Assembly: GCA_949840915.1 (NCBI GenBank)
Contig: CATKXY010000008.1
Span: 48,240 to 112,239, forward strand
DNA: 64,000 nucleotides
Source: an uncultured Lachnospiraceae bacterium
Lineage (GTDB): Bacteria > Bacillota > Clostridia > Lachnospirales > Lachnospiraceae
Direction: 5' to 3'
The notes below the pieces were generated by a model. It saw only the letters and a program-made list of their open reading frames with translations, was not told where the DNA came from and searched no databases. Below are positions 37,720 to 45,915 of this stretch, piece by piece; position 1 is the first letter of the stretch, and every line of letters starts with the position of its first letter. Made by a program: the position numbers and the translations under genes.

Positions 37720-38388
37720 TCAAATCAACTGGTATCCCATTCCTCTGCGCGTTTTTATGAGATCCCCCAGGCCAAGCTCTGACAGCTTTCCGCGAAGTCT
37801 GGTCACATTGACGCTGAGCGTGTTGTCGTCAATATAAATCTGATGATCCCACAGAGTCTCAATGAGATCGGCGCGGGAGATAATCTCTCCGGGGCGCTCC
37901 ATCAGACAGGCTAAAATCTGCAGCTCGTTGCGGGTCAGAGTAGTTGTTCCCGCATCCGCTGCGATCGCTCCTTTTATCAGGTCAAGACGAAGTCCCCTGA
38001 CCTCAAGGATATCAGGCTCCGACACCTTGCCCTTTCTGCGCAGCACGGCTTTGATTCTGGCCATCAGTACGGGGATGCTGTAGGGTTTGGCAATATAGTC
38101 ATCCCCGCCCAGACTCAGCGCCTGTACTTCATCGAGACTGGAGTCCCTGCTGGTGACAAAAATGACCGGTGCGCCGACGGATCTGCCAAGCTCCTTACAG
38201 ATTGCGAAACCGTCCTGCCCGGGCAGTCCGATATCCAGCAGGATGAGATCCGGGCAGCTTTGCTCAGCCTGCCTTGGCACATCCGTAAAATCGGTTACAG
38301 GCAGGGGAAGGTAGCCCTCGTTTTTTAATATCAGCGCCAGTTCTTCCCGAATGGCGGTATCATCTTCAACAATCATTATTTTCTGCAT
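37720..38388 (-). CDS. BceR-type OmpR-family response regulator
   Basis: DNA-binding partner of the adjacent histidine kinase, expected to induce the bceAB-like genes. The 222-aa protein has a receiver domain (IMIVEDDTAIREEL; phospho-Asp in LILLDIGLPGQDG, about residue 52; TSRDS; KPYSI) and a winged-helix effector domain (LTRNELQILACLMERPG, IDDNTLSVNVTRLRGKL, RRGMGYQLI). The ATG at 38388 is chosen because MQKIMIVEDD is the normal start; the open frame further upstream covers the promoter region. It is divergent from clpX. Confidence 0.93.
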   Translation of the reverse strand: MQKIMIVEDDTAIREELALILKNEGYLPLPVTDFTDVPRQAEQSCPDLILLDIGLPGQDGFAICKELGRSVGAPVIFVTSRDSSLDEVQALSLGGDDYIAKPYSIPVLMARIKAVLRRKGKVSEPDILEVRGLRLDLIKGAIAADAGTTTLTRNELQILACLMERPGEIISRADLIETLWDHQIYIDDNTLSVNVTRLRGKLSELGLGDLIKTRRGMGYQLI

Positions 38389-38452
38389 ATCTGGTCGTCC
38401 CTGTATATCATTTGCTGCTTGTGTTCCCGGGTTTGGTGCGGTACTTAATATA

Positions 38453-38482
38453 ATTTTAGCACAGTTCTGCAAAACCTGTCCA
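38453..38482 (-). promoter_or_regulatory. Possible promoter of the bceR-like gene
   Basis: On the minus strand TGGACA (38482-38477), an 18-base spacer and TAAAAT (38458-38453) lie about 65 bp upstream of the bceR-like start codon. Both boxes are close to sigma-A consensus. Confidence 0.5.
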
Positions 38483-38544
38483 GAAATGCCGCCCGGAAAA
38501 ACAGGAAAAATCAATTCGCATGGAACAGATTGCCACAACGGCAC

Positions 38545-38573
38545 TTGTGCTGTCTCCGTATATTGGGTATAAT
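38545..38573 (+). promoter_or_regulatory. Probable sigma-A promoter of clpX
   Basis: TTGTGC (38545-38550), a 17-base spacer and a perfect TATAAT (38568-38573) lie 72 bp before the clpX start codon. This argues against the longer reading frame starting at 38520. Confidence 0.65.
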
Positions 38574-38645
38574 GGATGTTATACAAATCAGGTGCGAAAT
38601 CCCAAGACGCATGATACTGGAATGCATTACAAAAAGGAGATGGCG

Positions 38646-40142
38646 ATGTCAGATTTATTTGAAGATAACAACGAGGACAGAGAAGAGCAGGAATCCGGTC
38701 AGGAGCAAAATTCTGCCCAAGCCTCGTCCGGGATGGGCAAAAGCGACAACAATGAGTATGAGGATGTGTGTTTTGTCTGCCGCAGGCCGGAATCCAAAGC
38801 GGGCAGAATGTTCAAGCTGCCCAACAATATCTGTGTCTGTGACGATTGTATGCACAAGACGATGGAGACCGTGAGCCAGTTCGACTATCAGGGAATGCTT
38901 AATAATCCCAACATCCAGAAGGAGTTTGACGAGATATCCAGACAGAACGGTTTTCCCAATATCAGCTTTGTCAATCTGGCCGATCTGCGGGGAGAGGGCG
39001 GAATCCCCAACAAACAGAAGCCCAAAAAACGCAAAGAGGCAAAGGCGCCCGCACTGGATATCCGCAGCATTCCCGCACCCCACAAGATCAAGGCCAGTCT
39101 GGACGAGTATGTGGTGGGGCAGGAGTATGCCAAAAAGGTGATCTCCGTGGCGGTATACAATCACTATAAGCGGGTAGCCACCAACTCTATGGACAGTATC
39201 GAGATCGAGAAATCCAATATGCTGATGATCGGTCCCACGGGATGCGGCAAAACCTATCTGGTGAAAACGCTGGCGAGGCTGCTGGATGTGCCTCTGGCTA
39301 TTGCTGACGCCACCTCTCTGACCGAGGCGGGCTATATCGGAGACGACATCGAGAGCGTGGTATCAAAGCTTCTGGCAGCGGCGGATAACGATGTGGAGAA
39401 AGCGGAGCAGGGTATCGTATTTATCGATGAGATAGACAAAATAGCCAAAAAGAAAGAAACTCACAGCCGGGATGTCAGCGGTGAGAGTGTGCAGCAGGGA
39501 CTGCTGAAGCTTTTGGAGGGAGCCGAGGTGGAGGTGCCTGTGGGAGCCAACAGCAAGAATGCCATGGTGCCTCTTGCCACCGTAAACACCCGCAATATTC
39601 TCTTTATCTGCGGCGGCGCGTTCCCGGAGCTGGAGGATATCATCAAGGAACGGCTCAGAAAGAGCGCGGCTATCGGATTCGGGTCCGAACTCAAGGACAA
39701 ATACGACAAGGATAAAAATATTTTATCGAAAGTCACCGTGGAAGATATCCGCAAATTCGGCATGATTCCTGAGTTTATAGGACGGCTTCCCATTATTTAC
39801 ACCCTGGAGGGGCTCAGCAGGGAAATGATGGTGAAAATCTTAAAAGAGCCCAAGAATGCCATTTTAAAACAGTATCAGAAGCTTCTGGAGCTGGATGAGG
39901 TGAAGCTGCAGTTTACGGACGAGGCGCTGGATGCCATCGCCGAGAAGGCCATGAAGCGCGATACGGGTGCCAGAGCGCTGCGCTCCATCATCGAGGAGTT
40001 TATGCTGGATATCATGTATGAGATCCCCAAGGATGACAATATCGGGATTGTCACGATCACTCGCGAATACATCGAGGGTACGGGCGGGCCCATGATCGAT
40101 ATCAGGAGCAGTCAGATTAATGAGGCTTCTTTGGAAGATTAA
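38646..40142 (+). CDS. clpX: ClpX-type AAA+ unfoldase, divergent variant
   Basis: ATP-driven unfoldase that feeds substrates to ClpP. The 498-aa protein is longer than the usual ~420 aa. It has an acidic head (1-40), a C4 zinc site (Cys42, Cys45, Cys65, Cys68), an extended basic linker (about 90-160), and the AAA+ domain: Walker A GPTGCGKT (196-203), pore loop AGYIGDD, Walker B FIDEIDK, the ClpP-docking IGF tripeptide (343-345) and IPEFIGRLP. The RKH loop of ordinary ClpX is replaced by GANSKNAMVPL. The pore loop reads GYIG instead of GYVG. The ATG at 38646 has AAAGGAG 6 bases upstream. There is no clpP or lon nearby, so this may be a second ClpX. Substrates are unknown. Confidence 0.88.
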   Translation: MSDLFEDNNEDREEQESGQEQNSAQASSGMGKSDNNEYEDVCFVCRRPESKAGRMFKLPNNICVCDDCMHKTMETVSQFDYQGMLNNPNIQKEFDEISRQNGFPNISFVNLADLRGEGGIPNKQKPKKRKEAKAPALDIRSIPAPHKIKASLDEYVVGQEYAKKVISVAVYNHYKRVATNSMDSIEIEKSNMLMIGPTGCGKTYLVKTLARLLDVPLAIADATSLTEAGYIGDDIESVVSKLLAAADNDVEKAEQGIVFIDEIDKIAKKKETHSRDVSGESVQQGLLKLLEGAEVEVPVGANSKNAMVPLATVNTRNILFICGGAFPELEDIIKERLRKSAAIGFGSELKDKYDKDKNILSKVTVEDIRKFGMIPEFIGRLPIIYTLEGLSREMMVKILKEPKNAILKQYQKLLELDEVKLQFTDEALDAIAEKAMKRDTGARALRSIIEEFMLDIMYEIPKDDNIGIVTITREYIEGTGGPMIDIRSSQINEASLED

Positions 40143-40172
40143 AATGAACGAGCCCAATTTGTAAAAAAACTG

Positions 40173-40200
40173 TTGACAAATCGGAGAAGTTTGGTATCAT
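40173..40200 (+). promoter_or_regulatory. Promoter of the metal-export genes
   Basis: TTGACA (40173-40178), a 16-base spacer and TATCAT (40195-40200), about 83 bp before the HMA-protein start codon. The downstream operator at 40205 would cover the transcription start. Confidence 0.65.
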
Positions 40201-40204
40201 TAAT

Positions 40205-40224
40205 ATATGAATAATTGTTCATAT
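40205..40224. promoter_or_regulatory. ArsR/SmtB-type operator
   Basis: ATATGAA-TAATTG-TTCATAT is a perfect 7-bp dyad with a 6-base centre. It matches the form of operators bound by ArsR/SmtB/CzrA metal-sensing repressors. It starts 5 bases after the -10 box, so a bound repressor would block transcription of the metal chaperone and the P-type ATPase. No ArsR-family gene is in the window. Confidence 0.62.
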
Positions 40225-40282
40225 GAACCGATAAACATAATATATTTGGCAGGGTGCTGCCTGCAGTAAAGGGGGAACTTTT

Positions 40283-40501
40283 ATGAAAAAAACCTATAAG
40301 ATTGAAGTGGACTGCGCTAACTGTGCATTGAAGATGGAGGAGGCCGCCAAAAGCGTGGATGGAGTCAAGGACGCGGTGGTAAGCTTTATGACACAGAAAA
40401 TGAATGTGGAATTTGCGGAAGGGGCGGATGACAAGACCGTGATGCAGGCGGTTCTGAAGGCCTGCAAGAAGGTGGAGGACGACTGCGAGATTTATCTGTG
40501 A
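40283..40501 (+). CDS. Stand-alone heavy-metal-associated (HMA) domain protein
   Basis: A 72-aa cytoplasmic metal-binding protein with the ferredoxin-like HMA fold. The start is MKKTYKIEVDCANCALKM, with the metal-binding CxxC as Cys-Ala-Asn-Cys, and VDGVKDAVVSF forms the next helix-strand pair. The ribosome binding site is GGGGGAAC. A terminator-like hairpin and the P-type ATPase gene follow within 54 bp. That ATPase lacks its own N-terminal HMA domain, so this protein may supply it in trans. The Cys-Ala-Asn-Cys motif does not fix the metal by itself. Confidence 0.85.
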   Translation: MKKTYKIEVDCANCALKMEEAAKSVDGVKDAVVSFMTQKMNVEFAEGADDKTVMQAVLKACKKVEDDCEIYL

Positions 40502-40508
40502 GTTTGAG

Positions 40509-40536
40509 CGCCCGGCTGACACAGCCGGGCGTTTTT
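40509..40536 (+). terminator. Intercistronic terminator between HMA protein and ATPase genes
   Basis: CGCCCGGCT and AGCCGGGCG form a perfect 9-bp GC-rich stem with a GACAC loop and five T. It lies inside the operon, so it should allow only partial read-through and give more HMA protein than ATPase. Confidence 0.75.
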
Positions 40537-40555
40537 GGAAGAGAGGTGTTTTGTC

Positions 40556-42433
40556 ATGACAAAAAAGCAGAAGAAGATGCTGGTGCGGATTGTGCTGGCG
40601 GCGGCTTTATTGATCGGATTTTATTTCCTTCCGGTGACGGGGGCGGTTAAGTTTGTATTGTATCTGATTCCCTATGTGGTTATTGGCTATGATATTTTGC
40701 GAAAAGCGTTTCTGGGGCTGCTGCACAGAGAGGTTTTTGACGAGAATTTCCTGATGGCAGTGGCTACTGTGGGAGCCATTCTTCTGGGAGAATATCAGGA
40801 GGGCGTGGCGGTGATGCTCTTCTATCAGATCGGAGAATTGTTCCAGGCGGTGGCCGTGGGCAAGAGCCGCAGAAATATCAGTGCACTGATGGATATCAGG
40901 CCGGACTATGCAAATATTGAGAAGGAGGACGGAAAGCTGGAGCAAGTGTCTCCGGATGAGGTAGCTGTGGGTACGGTCATCGTGGTGTGTCCCGGCGAGA
41001 AGGTACCTATCGACGGATTTGTGGTGGAGGGCGCTTCCTCTTTAAACACCAGCGCGCTGACCGGCGAGAGTGTGCCCAGAGAGGCGGCTGCGGGAGATGA
41101 GATCATCAGCGGCTGCGTGAATCTGACAGGGCTTTTGAAGATCAGGACGACCAGGGAATTCGGGGAATCCACTGTGTCTAAGATCCTGGATCTGGTGGAA
41201 AATTCCAGCATGAAAAAGTCCCGCTCGGAAAATTTCATCACCAGGTTTGCGAAATATTACACTCCCGCGGTCTGTTATGGAGCATTGGCTCTGGCCGTGG
41301 TTCCGCCGCTGTTTATGACGCTCATGGGTAATGCGGCGGATTGGAGTATGTGGATCACCCGTGCGCTGACTTTTTTGGTGATCAGTTGTCCCTGTGCGCT
41401 GGTCATTTCCATTCCGCTGAGCTTTTTTGGGGGGATCGGAGGTGCTTCCGCCTGCGGTATCTTGGTGAAGGGTTCCAACTATCTGGAGGCGCTGGCACAG
41501 ACGGGCTGCGTGGTGTTTGATAAGACCGGGACACTGACAAAGGGAGTTTTTCAGGTTACGGAGGCGGTGCCGGTACAGGCGTGGACGGAGGGAGATTCCC
41601 GAACGCTTTTGTACTATGCGGCCCATGCGGAGAGCTATTCCAGCCATCCCATCAGCAAGAGTCTTCGGGAAGCCTACGGCGGGGCTATAGACAGCGAGCA
41701 GGTGACTGAGGTGGAAGAGACCGGCGGTGAGGGTGTCACTGCCCGGGTGGACGGCCATGCGGTGGCTGCGGGCAATGCCAGACTGATGCGGAGGCTGGGA
41801 CTGCAGTGCGCGACGCCGGACGGAGTCGGTACAGTGGTGCATTTGGCGGTGGACGGCGTGTATGCAGGATATATTTTGATTGCCGATGTGGTGAAGGAGA
41901 CTGCCGGAGAGGCGATTGCAGCTCTGAAGAAGGCCGGTGTGAAAAAGACCGTGATGCTGACCGGAGATGCGAAGGCAGTGGCGGATCATGTGGCTGCCGG
42001 GCTTGGTGTGGATGAGGTGCACAGTGAGCTGCTTCCGGCAGATAAAGTTGAGCGGGTGGAGGAACTTCTGCAGAGCAGAAACCGCAGGGAGAAGCTGGCG
42101 TTTGTGGGCGACGGTATCAATGATGCGCCTGTGCTCTCCCGGGCGGACATCGGCATCGCCATGGGGGCTATGGGTTCTGATGCGGCCATCGAGGCGGCAG
42201 ATATCGTCCTCATGGACGATGATCCTGTAAAGATTGCGCTGGCTATGCGTATCTCCAGAAAATGTCTGCGCATTGTATATGAAAATATTGCCTTTGCTTT
42301 GGGCGTGAAGGCTTTGTGTCTGATTCTGGGTGCGCTGGGCATCGCCGGAATGTGGATGGCTATCTTTGCAGATGTGGGCGTCATGGTGATTGCCGTACTC
42401 AATGCCATCCGCTGCCTGAAAATAAAAAGGTAG
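40556..42433 (+). CDS. P1B-type heavy-metal ATPase (Zn/Cd/Pb export type)
   Basis: ATP-driven metal exporter in the cytoplasmic membrane. The 625-aa protein starts directly with membrane helices and has no N-terminal metal-binding domain. It shows the actuator loop LTGESVP, the metal-binding SCPCALVISIP helix, phosphorylation site DKTGTLT, HP-locus motif SSHPIS, and GDGINDAPVL. The last two helices carry NIAFALGVK and FADVGVM, the Lys/Asp positions typical of P1B-2 Zn2+/Cd2+ pumps such as ZntA. The ATG at 40556 has GAGG 9 bases upstream. It is co-regulated with the HMA protein through the shared promoter and operator, minus loss at the terminator between them. Zinc or cadmium is the best guess. 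Confidence 0.92.
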   Translation: MTKKQKKMLVRIVLAAALLIGFYFLPVTGAVKFVLYLIPYVVIGYDILRKAFLGLLHREVFDENFLMAVATVGAILLGEYQEGVAVMLFYQIGELFQAVAVGKSRRNISALMDIRPDYANIEKEDGKLEQVSPDEVAVGTVIVVCPGEKVPIDGFVVEGASSLNTSALTGESVPREAAAGDEIISGCVNLTGLLKIRTTREFGESTVSKILDLVENSSMKKSRSENFITRFAKYYTPAVCYGALALAVVPPLFMTLMGNAADWSMWITRALTFLVISCPCALVISIPLSFFGGIGGASACGILVKGSNYLEALAQTGCVVFDKTGTLTKGVFQVTEAVPVQAWTEGDSRTLLYYAAHAESYSSHPISKSLREAYGGAIDSEQVTEVEETGGEGVTARVDGHAVAAGNARLMRRLGLQCATPDGVGTVVHLAVDGVYAGYILIADVVKETAGEAIAALKKAGVKKTVMLTGDAKAVADHVAAGLGVDEVHSELLPADKVERVEELLQSRNRREKLAFVGDGINDAPVLSRADIGIAMGAMGSDAAIEAADIVLMDDDPVKIALAMRISRKCLRIVYENIAFALGVKALCLILGALGIAGMWMAIFADVGVMVIAVLNAIRCLKIKR

Positions 42434-42466
42434 ACCGGGACAGAAGAAAACTATGAGGATAAAATC

Positions 42467-43138
42467 ATGTTATATCCCTTTTTTGAGACATTGTCGGATC
42501 GGATGACGGAGCGCGCGTTTTTGAGAGAGATTTGTGTAAAATATCACTACAGTGAGACACAGCTGCCAGTGCTGGCGGCTGTGTCTGAATGTATGCAAAA
42601 ACAGCTGCTGCGGGATGTCAGGAATGAGAAGGCAGGGTGGAATTGGGGAGGACTCATGCCCTTGACGCCCGTCAGTATTACGCTTGGACCGGGCATCGAC
42701 AGTCTGCAGGAGGTTTATCTGGAGCAGGGCTTGCTGACGGAGGCCTATATGATCGAGGCGATCGCTGCTGAGCTTTTGCTGCAGGCTTATCCGCTGTGGA
42801 ACCTCTGGCTGGCTGGCCGGAGCGGACTGAGGGTAAGACGCTATCATTTTCCGGGCAGCGATGAGTCCTGTGCTTTGGAGAGGATACCGGAGCTTTTGCG
42901 GGAGCTTGGAGTTCCCGTGGTCTGTAATGAGGCGTACTGCCTGTTGCCCAGGAAAAGTGTTGTTTTTTATGCGGAGCTGACGTCGGAGCCGGGAGCTGTC
43001 TGCGAGGGCATCTGTGAGGGCTGCGGCAGCTTGCACTGTCCCAACAGATTGGAAAAGGCGGCGGTACAGACCGTTGGGCCGCACAGTCCGGACGGGCCGT
43101 TTACCTACGGATACGGACAGATTTTTGGCTTGTTATGA
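42467..43138 (+). CDS. Methionine-synthase-activation-like protein (corrinoid-related)
   Basis: A 223-aa soluble protein. The segment LMPLTPVSITLGPGIDSLQE and the helix TEAYMIEAIAAELLLQAYPL resemble the reactivation domain of B12-dependent methionine synthase, which binds SAM. The C-terminus has a cysteine cluster CEGICEGCGSLHCP (residues about 183-196) that could hold a metal centre or touch a corrinoid. The start follows GAGGATAAAATC. The next gene, 16 bp away, makes adenosylcobalamin precursors, which supports a corrinoid role. It could be a reactivation factor for a corrinoid protein; the exact target is unknown. Confidence 0.55.
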   Translation: MLYPFFETLSDRMTERAFLREICVKYHYSETQLPVLAAVSECMQKQLLRDVRNEKAGWNWGGLMPLTPVSITLGPGIDSLQEVYLEQGLLTEAYMIEAIAAELLLQAYPLWNLWLAGRSGLRVRRYHFPGSDESCALERIPELLRELGVPVVCNEAYCLLPRKSVVFYAELTSEPGAVCEGICEGCGSLHCPNRLEKAAVQTVGPHSPDGPFTYGYGQIFGLL

Positions 43139-43154
43139 CAGGGAGGAAATGCAC

Positions 43155-43664
43155 ATGATCCATTTGTACACCGGGGACGGAAAAGGGAAAACGACTGCGG
43201 CCGTCGGTCTTGCAGTGCGGGCGGCAGGCAGCGGCATGTCAGTGATCTTTGCGCAGTTTATGAAGGGAAGCGACACGGGGGAGCTGCACAGCCTAGCGCA
43301 GCTTGAACGGGTGCGGATCTGTCGCAGCCCCAGAGATTTCGGATTTTACGGTTCCATGAGCGGGCAGGATAAACGGGAATTGACGCAGATACACAACGGA
43401 CTGCTTGACACGCTCCTGGCGGAGGCAGAGTCCGGGACATGTGGAATGATAGTGCTGGACGAGATCACATACCCTGTGAGATGGGGACTTTTGGATCAGG
43501 ATAAGCTGCGGCGGCTGTTGCAATACAAGCATGCGGAGCTTGTGCTAACAGGCAGGGATGCGGCGGATTTTTTGGCGGATGCGGCGGATTATATCACTGA
43601 GATGCGCTGTGTGAGACATCCCTACGAGAAGTGTGTGACGGCACGCAAGGGGATTGAATACTGA
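43155..43664 (+). CDS. Cob(I)yrinic acid a,c-diamide adenosyltransferase (CobA/CobO/BtuR type)
   Basis: Moves the adenosyl group of ATP to the cobalt of a corrinoid, in the cytoplasm. The 169-aa protein opens with IHLYTGDGKGKTTAAVGLAVRA, the family's P-loop, followed by VIFAQFMKG, the MIVLDEITYPVRWGLLD block and LVLTGRDAADFLADAADYITEM. It ends in HPYEKCVTARKGIEY. The ATG at 43155 lies 8 bases after GGGAGG; an ATG at 43149 is too close to it. It is somewhat short for the family but has every motif. Paired with the preceding corrinoid-related gene. Confidence 0.92.
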   Translation: MIHLYTGDGKGKTTAAVGLAVRAAGSGMSVIFAQFMKGSDTGELHSLAQLERVRICRSPRDFGFYGSMSGQDKRELTQIHNGLLDTLLAEAESGTCGMIVLDEITYPVRWGLLDQDKLRRLLQYKHAELVLTGRDAADFLADAADYITEMRCVRHPYEKCVTARKGIEY

Positions 43665-43753
43665 GATGTCCCGGTGAGGCCGGTATTACTTTCGCCGCGC
43701 AGCAGAGTGGGAAAGAGCAAAATGGGCGCAAAAAACAGGAAACCTTTTCATGC

Positions 43754-44053
43754 TTACAGCAAGTAATTATTTTCCCGGTTTGCAATCTGTAAACCGACTA
43801 ATTTGTAGGTCGCATATCCTCCCATAACCAGCGGCTCTGCTTTGCAAATTTCTTCTGCTTCCTCACGGCTCTCTGTTTTCAGGATATACATACCTGCCAT
43901 TCCCGGATAACCTTTAAAGACACCGCAGATTTCCAGCTTTCCCTCATCGTCCAGCTTTCTTATGTTCTCAACGTGTTCCATAACTACCTGTTTTGTCATT
44001 TTATTATAGGTCTTGCTTTTCTCAATCATCATCATGTACATCAACTTTTCCAT
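43754..44053 (-). CDS. YCII-like small protein
   Basis: A 99-aa soluble protein with a ferredoxin-like dimeric barrel pattern typical of YCII-family proteins: KLMYMMMIEKSKTYN, a helix VMEHVENIRKLDDEGKL, then GGVFKGYPGMAGMYIL-like strands and EEAEEICKAEPLVMGG. The ATG at 44053 has AAAGGAG upstream; the open frame further upstream overlaps the PfpI gene and is not used. It is second in a two-gene unit with the DJ-1/PfpI gene. The family has no single established reaction. Confidence 0.68.
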   Translation of the reverse strand: MEKLMYMMMIEKSKTYNKMTKQVVMEHVENIRKLDDEGKLEICGVFKGYPGMAGMYILKTESREEAEEICKAEPLVMGGYATYKLVGLQIANRENNYLL

Positions 44054-44090
44054 ATGATTTTCTCCTTTACATTCCATGGGGCTTGATATA

Positions 44091-44729
44091 TCATTTCTCA
44101 TTGTCGGGTGGTAATGTTTGCATGAGGGCAAAGAAAGATTCCGCTTTCCCGGTACTAAAATACTCATACCAAAATTCTAGTGTGTCTGGTTGAAAAACAC
44201 CTAAACGCTCAATGATTTGTTTTGCCCACAACAGAGAGCTTGTAGAATTTGCAGTAATAAGATTATAATCTGCTACAGATGGTTCGTCAATATAGAAACG
44301 CTGTCCTTTATAAGTGGGTGAAAACATTTCAAGAAAACCCTGTCCATTGCTGGTATGCCGGCGATTATCCAGCAATCCAAAATTAGCTAGTGCAGTGGTA
44401 GCCCCACAAATTGCCCCGACCGTAGCTCCTGTAGAGAGAAATTCGCTTGCCTTTTTAATGATTGCACCATGTTTTGGGTCATTCCATGTATCTGCACCCG
44501 GTAATAGCAATACGCTTGTTTCACTTACAACAATATCATCAATCAAACAATCGGGTATGACTGTTAGCCCTCCCATTGTATGGATTGGTTCTTTTGAATA
44601 ACTGACAGTTTTAAGCGATACACACTCAGCGTTCTTTTTGAAAAAACGCCCGGAATGCAGCTCTGGAGTAACATAGCCTAATTCCCAATCGGCTAAAGTT
44701 TCAAGAACATAAACATAGATTGTAAACAT
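44091..44729 (-). CDS. DJ-1/PfpI family protein
   Basis: A 212-aa class I glutamine-amidotransferase-fold protein. The nucleophile elbow is GAICGATTALA with Cys at about residue 108. SETSVLLLPGADTWND supplies the acidic segment before it and RRHTSNGQGFLEMF follows. Members act as chaperones, deglycases, proteases or isonitrile hydratases; the activity cannot be chosen from sequence. The start follows AAAAGGGAGG. It lies 119 bp from a divergent WYL regulator, which probably controls it. Confidence 0.82.
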   Translation of the reverse strand: MFTIYVYVLETLADWELGYVTPELHSGRFFKKNAECVSLKTVSYSKEPIHTMGGLTVIPDCLIDDIVVSETSVLLLPGADTWNDPKHGAIIKKASEFLSTGATVGAICGATTALANFGLLDNRRHTSNGQGFLEMFSPTYKGQRFYIDEPSVADYNLITANSTSSLLWAKQIIERLGVFQPDTLEFWYEYFSTGKAESFFALMQTLPPDNEK

Positions 44730-44847
44730 AAATGGCCTCCCTTTTCATTGCTTTATTGATGTGTTTGCTTTTTTATTGTATCATGTAATTGCTGACAACA
44801 TTATGGCAACAATGGTTAGGATAATTAATTTTGAAGGGCGGATCACA

Positions 44848-45780
44848 ATGAAAATTGACAGACTCGTTAGCATTATTATGGTGCTTCTTGATAAAGAGCG
44901 AATAGGGGCGCAGGAATTAGCGGATATGTTTGAAGTATCTCCCCGCACAATTTACCGGGATATAGATACTATCAACATGGCGGGTATTCCTATTCGTTCC
45001 GTATCGGGAGTGGGCGGCGGCTTTGAAATTATGCAGAAATACAAAATTGATAAAAATGTTTTTTCAACTGCTGACCTTTCCGCTATCCTAATAGGGCTTT
45101 CAAGCCTTTCGGACATGATACGGGGAAACGAACTGATAAACGCTCTTGCAAAAGTCAAAAGTTTTATCCCTGCTGATAAAGCGGATGACATAGAATTAAA
45201 AACAAATCAAATATGTATAGATTTAAGCCCCTGGATCGGCAACCGGAACACACAATCCAATTTAGAAATGATCAAAACAGCTATACAGGATTGCAGGCTG
45301 GTTTCCTTTGAATATATAGCACATTACGGAAAGAAAACGATACGGACGGTTGAGCCGTATCAACTTGTTCTAAAAAGCAGTCATTGGTATTTTCATGGAT
45401 ATTGCCATATACGAAATGATTTTCGTTTATTTAGATTATCCCGCATATCAAATTTGCATATAGAAAAGGAGATTTTTACACCACGGGATTATCAAAAACC
45501 GATTTTAGACTTTGAGGAAACTCTGAAAGCCTTGCAAACACCAATAAAAATTCGTATTCATAAATCTATCATGGACAGAGTTCTTGATTATTGTAGTTAT
45601 GAACACTTTTCTCCGGACGGTAGCGAATATTACATTGTTGATTTCCCGTTTAAAGAAAATGAATATTACTATGATATTCTTCTTGGTTTTGGCGATAAAT
45701 GTGAGTGCTTAGAACCGTTAAACATTCGTGCCAAAATGAAGCGTAGAATACAGGCTGTAGATGCCATATATGTAAATTAG
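44848..45780 (+). CDS. HTH/WYL-domain transcriptional regulator
   Basis: A 310-aa YafY-type regulator. The N-terminal DeoR-like winged helix shows RLVSIIMVLLDKERIGAQEL and FEVSPRTIYRDIDTI as recognition helix (residues about 22-40). The central WYL domain begins about residue 138 (RLVSFEYIAHYGKKTIRTVEPY, then WYFHGYCHIRNDFRLFRLSRI) and a WCX-like C-terminus follows. The ATG at 44848 is preferred because MKIDRLVSI is the usual start; the ribosome binding site is weak. It is divergent from the PfpI/YCII pair, the expected target. Codon use is clearly more A+T-rich than in the polysaccharide locus, which hints at acquisition. Confidence 0.88.
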   Translation: MKIDRLVSIIMVLLDKERIGAQELADMFEVSPRTIYRDIDTINMAGIPIRSVSGVGGGFEIMQKYKIDKNVFSTADLSAILIGLSSLSDMIRGNELINALAKVKSFIPADKADDIELKTNQICIDLSPWIGNRNTQSNLEMIKTAIQDCRLVSFEYIAHYGKKTIRTVEPYQLVLKSSHWYFHGYCHIRNDFRLFRLSRISNLHIEKEIFTPRDYQKPILDFEETLKALQTPIKIRIHKSIMDRVLDYCSYEHFSPDGSEYYIVDFPFKENEYYYDILLGFGDKCECLEPLNIRAKMKRRIQAVDAIYVN

Positions 45781-45820
45781 AATATTTTTAGTTCGCTTAA
45801 CAAGATTCTTTTAGGTACCC

Positions 45821-45849
45821 TTGACCGCGGCACGAATATTTTATATAAA
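45821..45849 (+). promoter_or_regulatory. Sigma-A type promoter before the DUF2935 gene
   Basis: TTGACC (45821-45826), a 17-base spacer and TATAAA (45844-45849) lie about 65 bp upstream of the start codon in a very A+T-rich 135-bp gap. Confidence 0.58.
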
Positions 45850-45915
45850 AGTGCAAATTTTGATATTTTTTGCATATATTATAAAAAAGTATAAATTATA
45901 AGGGTATGCTGAAAT

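Noticed and set aside
38520..38645. N-terminal extension of ClpX from the ATG at 38520
   Set aside because: The extension would overlap the -35/-10 promoter and lacks a ribosome binding site, whereas 38646 has a strong one.
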